Assembly (NCBI GenBank): GCA_902806575.1
Contig: CADCXD010000010.1
Location: 2,046,001-2,110,000, forward strand
DNA: 64,000 nucleotides
Direction of reading: 5' to 3'
From: Jackrogersella multiformis
Taxonomy: Eukaryota; Ascomycota; Sordariomycetes; Xylariales; Hypoxylaceae
The position numbers were made by a program, and so were the translations under genes. Of this stretch, positions 12,202 through 22,805 are shown piece after piece. The notes below the pieces were generated by a model. That model was not told where the DNA came from. It saw nothing but the letters and a program-made list of their open reading frames with translations, and did not search any database. Numbering within the stretch: position 1 is the stretch's first letter; the number at the start of each line of letters is the position of its first letter.

Positions 12202-12431
12202 TGTGACAAGGGCAATAGGGCTTGGAACTGTAGTTCAAGTTCGAGTAATAACTCTCTATGGTCTTAAGGTCCTTTACTGATCTCCTCTTCTTGCGAAGTG
12301 AAGCGCAGTGACTTATTTGTATACAATCTGAATATCTCTTTAAGTGCCGTTGGCGCCCTCATAATCCTGTTAGTTTAGTCTTGCATATATTAACCAAGTC
12401 TCCTGATAAACCTCATTTAATAACTTTGTTT
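12202..12431 (+). repeat. Truncated solo LTR fragment, not RIP-mutated
   Basis: This 230-bp segment starts TGTGACAAGGGCAATAGGG and follows the LTR sequence base for base in normal composition up to TAACTTTGTTT, where homology stops abruptly. The last ~83 bp of the LTR are missing. It keeps the C and G bases that have become T and A in the full copies, so it gives the pre-mutation LTR sequence. Confidence 0.85.
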
Positions 12432-12899
12432 CTACCTACCCAAGTTACTATACCAGGTACTTAAGTAGTTACGGTTATCTTATAGCCCTTACATTAGCTT
12501 AATTACCTAAGTAGTCTTAAAACTACTAAAAAAACTACCTAAGTACTTATATCTTATTCTTTTAAACCTTTTGATATATAATATCCGTAGGAATATTTTA
12601 GGTTATGGCTGCTACTATAAGTAAGTTCGTGGTCTTTAACTTAGCACGTTTAAAGCTTAAGATATTAATTAACTAAGTACTTATCCATATCGAGCTTTTC
12701 CGTTTCTAAAGGTTAAAAATGTATGCTGTAAATTTCCATGGTACAGAAAACGTCATATTAAAATACCGAAATATGTTACTTTAGAAACTTTTAGATGTGT
12801 AAGAAAAGCACGGACTGGAAACAATACGACGCGGAAGTGATAGTTTAACTCATCGTCTCTAAAAACCTTAATCCCTTGAATATTTTTTCCGGGCCTTTC

Positions 12900-13920
12900 A
12901 ACTTACTGATTTGGCTTCGAGATTTTATTATATATACCTGCCCTCCCTCTCAACTTTTTCTTTCCTTTCCCTTCATTTCTTCCTACCTACATCAACCACC
13001 ATAATATTTCTCCACAACGCAACCATACACACAAACATTCATCACATCTATTCATCTTCTTCGATCCGCCTATTCCAATAAAGGTACTTAAATACAAGGT
13101 ATGTTATGATCCTTCCTTCTATCCTTTTTCCATCCAATTCTTCATTCACCACGCACTGAACACGCGACACGCTTTTTAAGCAGAAATCAGATGTATACCT
13201 TATGTTTTCCTATGCCAGAAAATATGTACCCTTTTTCTCTCTTTTTTCTTTCTTTTTTCAAGGTCGCCTGGTCACTCCCACCTGCTTAACCCAACCCCTC
13301 CACATGGTTCTTTTAATCTTCGACGCCCAACGAAAGATTTCTTCCTTCCTTTACCCCACCACCCCTCTCCCACAATTAACAATTTACCGAAAACAAAAAT
13401 CATACAACACACATACACACACAAACAATCCAATTATCCTAACATACTGACGCTCTTATCTACAGAGGCATCGTAGCCATCAGCACAAGAAGAGAATATT
13501 GGGAATCCCAGCTGAATACTAAGTAAGTCACCCCGATCTCGTTTTCCTTGCCATGATCCCTCTGCCAGCCTGTCGCTACCGAGTTCTCATTAAAAGTACC
13601 TGGAGCGTTGGATTTCTCTTTTCCAAGCTCTTTCTGGGGCATGTGACAGTGCTAGAGACCAGTCGGGGTCACTAAACCTCCCTATTTTGGGCAGGGGCAC
13701 CGCCCTCCGGAAATCTTAATGGGCTCAAGGAGGGAATAGCTCGGTCCTCCTCAAGCTTTCGTCCTCTCCGGAAGCAAGAGGTTGGTTCTCGGCATCGTCT
13801 TGACAAGTCACTATGGGGGACCTAGTGCGGCCCGACTGCTTCATACTCTCATGTGTTGCGGTTTGTGTTTTGGTGTTGGGTGAAGGGGCTCTTCCTGGGA
13901 GCGGTAGGGAGGACGACTGG
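12900..13920 (+). promoter_or_regulatory. Promoter-like, possibly transcribed leader region with splice-like signals
   Basis: A TATA-like TTATATATACC (about 12927-12937) is followed by about 100 bp of CT-rich sequence, as at many fungal transcription starts. Next come a good donor (AAGGTATGTT, about 13100), further C/T and CA tracts, an acceptor-like TCTACAG (about 13464) and a second donor-like AAGTAAGT. No ORF with a known family is present. The stretch ends at the insertion point of the inverted retrotransposon, and the next gene on this strand starts just beyond that element. It could be the separated 5' leader of that gene, a non-coding RNA or a decayed gene. Confidence 0.35.
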
Positions 13921-14232
13921 TGTCATACGGATAGGCTTTACGAAGCAGAGTATGATCAATATATGCATGCAAGTTGGTAAATACGAGATGTATTGGAACT
14001 TATGAAATAGAGCTATTGGATAAGGTTAATTAGAAAACTTAATTAATATATTAAGACTAAATTAATAGGATTAAGAAGGCGCTAACGGCGCTTAAGGAAA
14101 TATTTAAATTATATATATATAGGTTATTACGCCTCGTTTTATAAGAAGAGATAAGAAGTAAGAACTTTAAAATTATAAAAAATTATTACTTAAAATTAAA
14201 CTATAATTTTAAGCCTTATTACCTTTATTATA
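13921..14232 (-). repeat. 3' LTR of the inverted retrotransposon
   Basis: It begins TGTCATACGGATAGGCTTT, the reverse complement of the other LTR ends, and finishes CCTTTATTATA, the RIP-altered form of CCCTTATCACA. Confidence 0.85.
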
Positions 14233-16515
14233 AATAATTCTTTTTTATTTTAAGAAGATCTTATTTTAAAAAAGCACGTGTTTCTTAAAAAAAAGTTAAT
14301 TCTTTTATTAAATTATTTTATTTTAACTACTTATAAATAATTAATTTACTTAAAAAAGTTTCTTATTAAAGTATATTATATTAATATTATTTATTAATCT
14401 TATTATTACGTATGTTATTATAGTTATAAAAAAAAAATTATTTTATTATTTTATAAATATTTAAGTTAAATATTTATACTTTAACTTTATTATTTATTAA
14501 TTTATAAAATTTTAAACTATTTTTATTAAATAATAAATAATCTTTTAAATCTTTAATAATACTTTTTTTATAAAATCTTAAAGCTAAAAGTAAGCATAAA
14601 GAAAATTACCGCTTATAAGAACTTATTAAAATTAAACGACGCTTTAATATACGATTTTTTATTAAGATATTTAAAATAAAGAATATATTATCTCGAAATC
14701 TTTTTTTTATTTTTAGATTATTTTAACTTAATAACGATAATATTATAATTTTTTATAACCTTTAAGATTATAAAATATTTATATAAAATATTTTTAATAT
14801 TAATAATATTAAAGTTAATTTTAATAATTTTTTTATATAATTTATTAAACTTTATTAAAAAATGTATAATAATTATTATATTATTTAAATATTTATTATT
14901 ATTATTACAAATAAATAAATTATTAATAAAAATTAAATCTAAAATTAATATAATATAATTTAAACGGTTTATAATATAATGATTTAATTTAATTAAACCG
15001 GTATAATATTAATAAATAAATAAATAATATATTTTAAATAATAAATTTAATAAATTAATTTAAACTTTTTACAATAAATTTAAAATATAATTATTTAATA
15101 TATTTAAAATAATTAAGCTTAATAAAAAGTTATTAATAAGCTTAAAGAAATAATTAGTTATTATTAATAAGTTTTTTAAATCTTTTATTAAAATATTAAA
15201 AAATAAAAAGATCTTTAATAAAAAGTAATAAATTAAGCTTATATTAAAGAATCTTAAATTAATAATTTTTTTATAAGAAAATATATAAACTTTACGTATA
15301 TTAATACGAAAACCTACCGTTAATTTAATAATTTAAAGATTTATACTTAAGCTATTTTTAATAAATTTAATATTTAATTAGTTTTTAATAAATTAATTAA
15401 TATTAATTCTATTTTAAAAAGCATTAAAAAGCGTATTATATTAAAAACGTTAATTAAATTAAATCCTTTTAATCAAAAAAACTTAATATATTTTAAAATA
15501 TTATTTATTAAATATTTTAATTTAAAAACTTAAATAAAAAACCTTTTTTTTTATAATCTTTTTTATAAGCTTAAATTAAAAAAATAATTAAAAAGATATA
15601 AGTATAATTCGATTTTATTAAAATTAACCTTTTTATATTTAAAGGGAATAAAGAAAAAATCTCCCTTAAAAAAGCTATCGAAATATTTAATAATAACTTA
15701 AGTAATTTTAATTTTAATAATTAATTTTAAAACCTTAAATTATTTAAAGACCTTTTTAAAGGATTATCCCGAGATAATCTCACGCCTTTATATAACGATA
15801 AAAATCTTTTATCTTAAAGTAATAATAACCGATTATTTAAAATATTAAAACGATTAATTTATTCCTTTTACGTTACGATTATCGTTAATTTAATATAACT
15901 TAATAAACCTATCGTTTATAATAATAAGGACCTTTTAAAGTTTTAAATTTAGTAAATAAAAGTTAAAATATACTTAAAAACATATACGGAAAGTTTTCTT
16001 AAAAACTTTCACCATATTAATTAAATTAAATCGTTATTATTTAAAAAAATATAGTTATAATATTAATAATATAAAAGTTAAGTTACGCGGTTAAAAATCT
16101 TTAATATTTAAGTAATATACGTTATTACTTTTTAAAAACGTTTTATAAACCTTTTAAAACGATATTATAACTTAAAAAAAAAATTTAAATATTAAAAAGA
16201 CATTATTTAATATCTTATTAAGTTATTAAACTTTAATAAAATAGTTTAATAATTTAAAACGATATTTTAAAATTATATTATTAAAATCCTTTCTATAAAT
16301 AACTAGGAAAATCTTCTTATAACAACTAAATTTACTTATAATAACACTACCTTATTATTAACATAACTTACACCCTTTTATACCAATTATAATTATTATT
16401 TAATCGCTTATAACCCCCTTATAAGTATTTTATATAATCCAGGAAATAAACTATATATATATTAAATAATATAAATATATTAAAAAACATAAAAACACTT
16501 AAAATAAAACCGTTA

Positions 16516-16516
16516 A

Positions 16517-16615
<99 letters not shown>

Positions 16616-16616
16616 A
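16516..16616. repeat. (TAAA)n microsatellite, about 25 units
   Basis: A nearly perfect tetranucleotide run of about 100 bp lies inside the retrotransposon. Its minus-strand translation (repeated FIYL) is an artefact. Confidence 0.9.
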
Positions 16617-17135
16617 CGACAAAAAAATATATTAACCTTTTAAAAAAAATAACTCGTAATACTTAATATAAAAAATATTAAAATTAAACGCTTTATTAAA
16701 AAACTAAATAAAAAGCTTTTAAAACCCTTTAAAATTTAATAAGTAATCTTTTTTATAACAATAAAATTTACTTTATTTAAAAGTTAAAAATTACATAACT
16801 CGTTTTATATTTTATTTATTAAACCTTACCGCGTTAATAATTAAAAACTTTTTAATCTTAATTAAATCTTACGTAAAACAACCTTAATAAAGTTTAAAAA
16901 TTATTAAATAAAATAAATTATAAACTTTATTAAAAATTAAAATAAAGTAAAATATTTCGTAAAATAAAAAAATTAACCGATTAAAAGGTATTAAATTTAA
17001 AAACCTTATAAATATATATTTAATAATAAAATAAAAATAATAATTAAATTATTCCATAAATAACACGCTAATAAACCTCGTAATCTTATAATTCTTTAAA
17101 ATACTTAAAATTAAACATTAAAAAAAAAAAACTAA

Positions 17136-17447
17136 TATTATATAAATAAGATTTATAAAATAAAATATAATTAATATATATATATAAATTAATAAATATA
17201 AAATATATTAAAACTTATAAAACAAAGCTATTAAATAAAATTAATCAAAAAACTTAATTAATATATTAAAATTAAACTAATAAGATTAAAAAGGCGCTAA
17301 CAACACTTAAAGAAATATTTAAATTATATACATATAAGTCATTACGCCTCGCTTCGCAAAAAGAGATAAAAAGTAAGGACCTTAAGACTATAAAGAATTA
17401 TTACTCGAAATTAAACTACAGTTCCAAGCCTTATTACCCTTATCACA
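17136..17447 (-). repeat. 5' LTR of the inverted retrotransposon
   Basis: Read on the minus strand it starts TGTGATAAGGGTAATAAGGC, close to the LTR at 3844, with many C/G bases retained over the first ~100 bp. Confidence 0.85.
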
Positions 17448-17652
17448 ACTGGGAAGATAGGCCGGCGTGCATATTGGACTCTCGTGATCCGGCTGCGCAT
17501 AGCTTGGCGGGGTACCGTATTGAAGGGGCGAGCGACGCTGGGGGGGGGGTCTGGCATTGTAGGATCTCGAGAGCATGGCTTACTAGTAAAGTTTCACTTT
17601 TGCTGACGGGGTTAGGTATTTCAACACCAGAACTACTCATCTAAACCACACG

Positions 17653-17694
17653 ATGGATCAGCCACAGGCCGAAGAGAATGACACGTCAATCTAG
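17653..17694 (+). promoter_or_regulatory. Upstream ORF in frame with the next gene
   Basis: A 13-codon ORF (starts MDQPQAEEND) ends in TAG at 17692-17694, nine bases before the ATG used for the coiled-coil protein and in the same frame. It may repress translation of the main ORF. It could also be the true N-terminus cut off by a nonsense change. Confidence 0.45.
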
Positions 17695-17703
17695 TTGATT
17701 GAC

Positions 17704-18089
17704 ATGTCTTATCAATTGGCACTACAAAATAGCGAGATGAAGAGTTTAATTAAGGGCATTGCACGAGACATCGCACGTCTTGAAGAGTTGTGTGCGCAGA
17801 ACGAACTCAACCAGGAGCACCAGCTTCAACGCTTGGAGTCAATATATCGACAGGACCAGCAGAAGCAGAAGAAGATTTCTGGGAAGCTCGAGAGATTGGA
17901 AGCTGTAAGTTATACACCTCTGTCTACTTACTTACGCTCTAGAATCTAATAATTTAATAGTCTCAATCCATCTCTGCGGTTACTACGATGAAGGATATCA
18001 TTAAGATCACATATGTATCCGCGAAAACTCTGCTTGCAATTGCCATCGCAATGCTTGGTCTCCTCTTTTATTTGCTGTTCAAAGTATGA
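17704..18089 (+). CDS. Small tail-anchored coiled-coil protein
   Basis: Two exons, 17704-17904 and 17961-18089, are joined over a 56-nt GTAAGT...TAG intron and give 109 aa. Residues 10-65 are rich in Leu, Gln, Glu and Lys with heptad spacing (SIYRQDQQKQKKISGKLERL) and should form a coiled coil. The C-terminus is a single hydrophobic segment, LLAIAIAMLGLLFYLLF, followed by only KV, the layout of a tail-anchored membrane protein. I do not recognise the family. The start is the first ATG after the in-frame TAG. The retrotransposon ends about 260 bp upstream, so its promoter region has been disrupted or moved. Confidence 0.65.
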
Positions 18090-18581
18090 GGGGGCCGGTT
18101 GGTCGCGTGTGGGGGGAACAGAGAGTGTGAGAAGTGAAAGGGGGAAAAAGGGAAAAGGAGAGAGAAATGGTGGTGGTTAGTTTCGTCACGTGGATTGGCG
18201 TATGCTTACGCGATGGAGATTAGGTAATCGCAAGCAGGACATTTGGTTAAGGTACTAAGTACTTAGGAACCTAGACCTGTTTAGGCTAGGTAGGTACCTA
18301 CATACCTAGTGTAGTTTACCCGCGTGAACCGGTGCGCGTATGCCTAATTACCACCACTTACCACCACCTACAACTTGCAACTGACAACTTACAACTTTCA
18401 ACTTATTTCAACTTCTCGCAGCCAATCTACCTTGAACTATAACCGACAAGACATTGCTCAATTCTCACAACCCTTTTTATTCCTCTTCCTTCAAACTACA
18501 ATCTATTTACCCCTAGTAGTGTATGCTAGACCAGGTTCGCCAACTCGATGATACTCGATCGAAATTCGTAGTTCTGTCGCG
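18090..18581. other. RAD52 upstream region
   Basis: This holds the 3' flank of the coiled-coil gene and the RAD52 promoter. It contains clustered TACCTAGGTA-type motifs (about 18250-18312) and short CCACCTA/CAACTT repeats (18350-18410). No RNA gene was recognised. Confidence 0.5.
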
Positions 18582-20310
18582 ATGCCAGCGTATGTTTCAT
18601 CAATCCAATCCTCCGATCCTCCAACGCGACGCGTCTGAACTAACTTGTAACCTTCGCGACTAGTCCGGGCGACCAGCACAACAGTATTGCCAACCCTTTT
18701 GAGGAGGCGAAACCTCGCATCTCCGAATTTACAGCTATCGAAATCGCTACCTTGCAGTCACGCTTAGAGAAACAACTAGGTCCCGAATACCTCTCCGCAC
18801 GCAGCGGCCCGTCTGGTCAAAAGGTTCATTACATCGCCGCCGAGAAATGCATCGCCCTAGCAAACGAGGTCTTCGGCTTCAACGGCTGGTCCTCTAGTAT
18901 CCAGAACATTCAGGTCGACTTTGTTGACGAAAACCCGCAAACCTTCAAGATCTCCCTCGGCCTGTCAGTTATCGTCCGGGTAACCCTGCGGGATGGCACA
19001 TATCACGAGGATATTGGGTATGGACACATCGAGAACTGCAAGGGAAAGGCGGCGGCCTTTGAGAAGGCAAAAAAGGAGGGGACCACAGATGCCTTGAAGC
19101 GTACCTTGCGCAATTTCGGCAACGTCCTTGGCAACTGCATCTACGACAAAGAGTACCTCTCTAAAGTCACCAAGATAAAGGTTGGGCCAGTCAAGTTTGA
19201 CGAGAGGAATCTACATCGCCATTCAGATTTCGCCAAGAAGGAGCCGGATATTGTCAAAGTTGAGCCCAAGAATACTGCGGATAAGAGTGCCGAGGTCGAG
19301 AAGATGACTGCGCATGGTGGGTTTGATTCCGACGATATCGACTGGGCGGCTGCTGATATTATGGATTTGTAGTATCGGACTTACTTGACGAGGAATTCGG
19401 AGACTTTGATATGGTCGATTTCGGGGTTACAGACGAGGGCCACCCCGACGAGGTGGTACTCTCTGGTTCTCACGGAACGAGCTCAAATGAGAAGCCTCAA
19501 ACTTTGCCCTCTGGTAATAGCAGTGACCGCAATACGTCTTCATCTACAACCAATGTTCCGAGATCGATGCAACCACCTCCAAGACCAGGTGTCCAGCCTC
19601 CTAGACCACCCCATACCCCAAATCAGCAGCCTCAGCGACCGGGCTATTCTTTTCAAGGCCGGCCGAATCCGCAACAGTACCCAAAACCTCCTAGTCATGC
19701 CAATAATGCCGCTCAATACGCAGCCGCGAACAATAGAACAAACACGCCGCCACCCCCGAACGGTGGAGCACCAACCGAGCAAGTCACATTCTTCTCGGCT
19801 CGGTCGATAAAGAAGCTGCCAGAAGATGCTACCCCAGACATACCTATCATCCCAGCGCAGGGCGCCAAGCTTTTCGATCCTCGCCTAGAGAGCCCATCAA
19901 TCCGAAAAACGCCAGGCATAGACTACAACTCTTCCAAACCCGTGTCCAGAAGTAAACAGCATGTGGCACCCCTCAAGAAAGAGCCAGAGCAGCAACGCAG
20001 TCCAGCCGGCATTTCAACTAGTAATGGCCCCTCGAACCCAGTTGGCCCCGGCCCCGGCCCCGGCAGACCAGCTATGGGCAATGTTGGCAGCCCTGCGCTG
20101 AACAATGCTAGGCAAATCGGTGCCCCGGGAGGAGGCGTGGGGAGCCCGTTAGGAAACAGAGGTCAGTATCGACCGTTAACGGTGAAGCGGCCGGCTCCTA
20201 CGGGGGCTGAGCCCGGTAGCAGGACGCCGCTGACAGAAGTTTCGACGAATGGCCCTGGCCAAGGTGGAGGAGGTGGAGAAACGGATCCCAAGAGACAGAA
20301 AGTCTCTTGA
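18582..20310 (+). CDS. RAD52: DNA repair and recombination protein RAD52
   Basis: Exons 18582-18589, 18664-19316 and 19373-20310 give 532 aa. The 8-nt first exon codes MPA. The second intron (56 nt, GTGGGT...TAG with a CTGAT branch) joins the conserved domain to the acidic stretch DEEFGDFDMVDFGVTDEG; reading through it would give a false stop. Residues ~35-200 are the Rad52/Rad22 DNA-binding and annealing domain, with KVHYIAAEKCIALANEVFG, GYGHIENCKGKAAAFEKAKK and DALKRTLRNFGNVLGNCIYD. The C-terminal half is Pro/Gly/Gln-rich, expected to be disordered and to carry RAD51/RPA contacts; FDPRLESPSIRKTPGIDY is a conserved-looking island. The protein loads RAD51 onto RPA-coated ssDNA and anneals strands in the nucleus. 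Confidence 0.95.
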
Positions 20311-21236
20311 TCCGCAGATTAGTCATGGATTCGGTCTTGTGTATTTCTGCAGCTGTCAAGGGTATGGTATAAGGAAGGAACTTTAAATCCTTTCTCGGGG
20401 GGGAATGTCTGGCGTTTGGAGTATTTCTGCTGATTCTGGCGGAACAATCGCATCACTAAAGACATGACTATTTTGTCATGGCGTTGAGTTTCTACGGCCC
20501 TGGGACGTCCTAAGCCTTGCAATGGCCGAGTCGATAAATTTCAGAAGTGCAATTGGACGAGATTTCAACTCCTACCCTTTAACCCACTTCGATATAAGAG
20601 GGGATTGCTCTAAGGTGACTCAGCTAATTGATCTGGCTCAATAAATTTTGGACACCTCTAAAGTCTGCTCTGTATTGCTGTTGAAGATCATCGTAGTATT
20701 TGGCTGTTGTAGTTCTCTAGGTGAAATGATGTTTTCCTACGACCCATCTCCAGAGGCCCTCGAGCACATTAACAATCATTCCGGGCGAGATGCAAAATCT
20801 GACGAAAACTTCTATATTCTAATACTGTTTTCCTAATAGCTGTAGTTGACGTATACTCTTTTCAACTAATCCGCCCTAGCGTCGGGATGATTACTGAACT
20901 ATCAGCAACCCGTAACTAACAATTCGGAGACAATAATGTGCCGTTAAATTTCAGCTAAGTCGGCCGAAATTCCCTCCGCAAATTTCGGTTTATCGGATAC
21001 GCTCTAATGAAGCACGGTAAGTAAGGACTAGGAGGAGGTGTGCGATTGGTATCCTGGCGATCCTTCAAACAAGTCGAGTCTCAGATATCGACTCACGTTT
21101 ACATATAAACAACTTGTCCACGCTTAAGCTTTAGGGTGTGAAAAATCGACCTTTCAAATATGTTTCCTTCCTTTTAAAGTACCTAGACATTTCCACTAAT
21201 CCAAAATCGTATTCATATTCCCACACACCAATAGCC
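20311..21236. other. Intergenic region between RAD52 and GST
   Basis: Nothing beyond short unsupported ORFs is visible. The last ~150 bp form the GST promoter. Confidence 0.5.
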
Positions 21237-22075
21237 ATGACGGACGGCAAGCCCACGCTCCACCAGTTGGAAGTAAGTACACCGAACTCCCTACACGACC
21301 CCATGCCAGCGCACTACGGAATAATACCTACGTAGGTACTAACACAACCCTGCAGAACTCGCAAGCCCACCTCATCCTCTGGCTGCTCGAGGAGCTCGGC
21401 ATAGAATACAACCTCGTGCTGCACGCGCGCGTGGCGGACCGCGCGCCCAAGGCCCTGTACGCCGTGCACCCCCTCGGCAAGTCGCCCACGCTCGTCACGC
21501 CCCGGGGCCGCGTGCTTACCGAGCGCAGCGCCATCGCCTTGTGGCTCATCGACACGTACGACGAGGGCGCGCGCTTCCGGCTGCCTGCCGGTAGTAGTAG
21601 TAGTGGTAGTGGCAGTGGTAATGGTGGTAGTAGCAGCGCCGACGACGCGGTGCGCGAGGAGCAGCTGATCTCGCTCGGCGGCGCGACGCTGAGCCCGCTG
21701 CTCATGCTGAAGCTGGGCCTCACGCTGGCCGTGCGCCAGGCGCCGCTCCCGGTGCGCGCGCTGCCCGCGCTCGTGCGCAGCGCCATCAACCGCGCGTTCC
21801 TGGACGCCGAGATCGCGGCTGTTCTCGCGCACCTCGACGCGCAGCTGGCGCCGCCGGACGGGAACGGCGCCGACAGGAATTGGTTCTTGGGCACGGAGGA
21901 GCCGACGCGCGCCGACTTCTCGCTCGTGTTCTACGTCGACTGGGCCGCGCAGTGGAAGTGGGTCGACCTCGCCAAGTACCCCAGGCTCCAGGCGTTCCGC
22001 GACAGGTGCACGGCGAGGCCGGCGTGGAAGAGGGCGCTGGAGAAGGGGAACGGGTATGATCTTGCGTTTTGGTGA
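21237..22075 (+). CDS. Glutathione S-transferase family protein
   Basis: Exons 21237-21272 and 21356-22075 (83-nt intron, GTAAGT...TGCAG) give 251 aa. The N-terminal thioredoxin-like half shows NSQAHLILWLLEELGIEY and HPLGKSPTLV, the glutathione-site loop with its cis-Pro, then LTERSAIALWLIDTY. The helical C-terminal half includes EEPTRADFSLVFYVDWA and KYPRLQAFRDRC. The best guess is a cytosolic GTT1-like enzyme conjugating glutathione to electrophiles; the substrate is unknown. A Ser/Gly linker at residues ~91-107 (GSSSSGSGSGNGG) comes from imprecise GGT/AGT repeats and separates the two halves. The second exon is much more GC-rich than its neighbours, which creates long false antisense frames. 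Confidence 0.88.
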
Positions 22076-22805
22076 GGATTGCGGTGGGATGGACGAGTTT
22101 CGCGGGAGGTTGCTGAGATCCACGATACCCCTGTGAGTTAGTTATAGTTGGGAGGAGAGTTAGATGGTGAGGAGATGAGTTATGGCTAGGTATGAATAAT
22201 CTCAGCTTTTGTGAGAAGGCGTAACCTGCTATACCTACATGAATACCGAAGCGGATGGATCATAGACGGGGACAGGTATATCATACCCTTCTCCTTCCCA
22301 AGAATCAAGGCTACTGTAGGTTGATTACTCGGTAACAGCTTCACGCTTGCGCTCAGTCATCCTAGAAGACACATGTATGACGATATTAGAAGCGTATAGC
22401 ATTGAAACTGGGAATGCATTCAATCAGCCCTACAAGTTTAGAGAGAAAATTTGTACAAGCGATACACTTAAAATTCAGAATCCTAAGTAGTCATGGCATT
22501 AGGCAATCTTACCAGCCCCAGAGATTCAAAGAGGTAGCGGATATGTACCGATGCCGCGTATCTGCAGCGTCTCGATAATTACCTAGATGTTCCCGTGAAC
22601 TAGGACGCCTGCATGTCATCATCAGGTTCCATCATACAGTGCATTAGCGGGGGGGCGCAGGGCATCAACGGGTGGCTACAGTGGACAGATAGCGTGCTTA
22701 TGCAGGCGATTTAGCTACCTAGTTCAGTTCAGCCTAAACAGTCCACCCAAAGCCCTACCCAGTCCTAAGAGGTTGGGGTTCCCTGTAATTGCCATATAAG
22801 CCTCG
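22076..22805. other. Intergenic region
   Basis: No coding sequence or RNA gene was recognised between the GST and HET genes. Confidence 0.5.

Larger units (their letters stand above)
13921..17447 (-). mobile_element. LTR retrotransposon, internally deleted, inverted, RIP-degraded
   Basis: The 3527-bp element belongs to the same family as 3844-9516 but lies in opposite orientation. The ends are TGTCATA and TATCACA, flanked by the perfect duplication ACTGG (13916-13920 and 17448-17452). LTRs lie at 13921-14232 and about 17136-17447. The sequence inside the 5' LTR matches the same part of the first element for several hundred bases (for example TTTATAAGGTTTTTAA). The copy is about 2.1 kb shorter, so internal sequence has been lost. 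It is AT-converted but keeps a little more G/C than the first copy. A long (TAAA)n tract has grown inside it. No intact frame remains. Confidence 0.88.

Noticed and set aside
16419..16622. 67-codon ORF with repeated FIYL
   Set aside because: It is only the translation of the (TAAA)n microsatellite inside a retrotransposon.
19317..19372. Apparent RAD52 stop codon at 19370-19372
   Set aside because: It is the TAG acceptor of a 56-nt intron in correct phase; the conserved acidic stretch follows in frame.
21314..22123. Long antisense frames of 188-269 codons opposite the GST gene
   Set aside because: They arise from the GC-rich codon pattern of the GST; the translation is Arg/Ala/Val-rich with no domain, while the plus strand has clear GST motifs.
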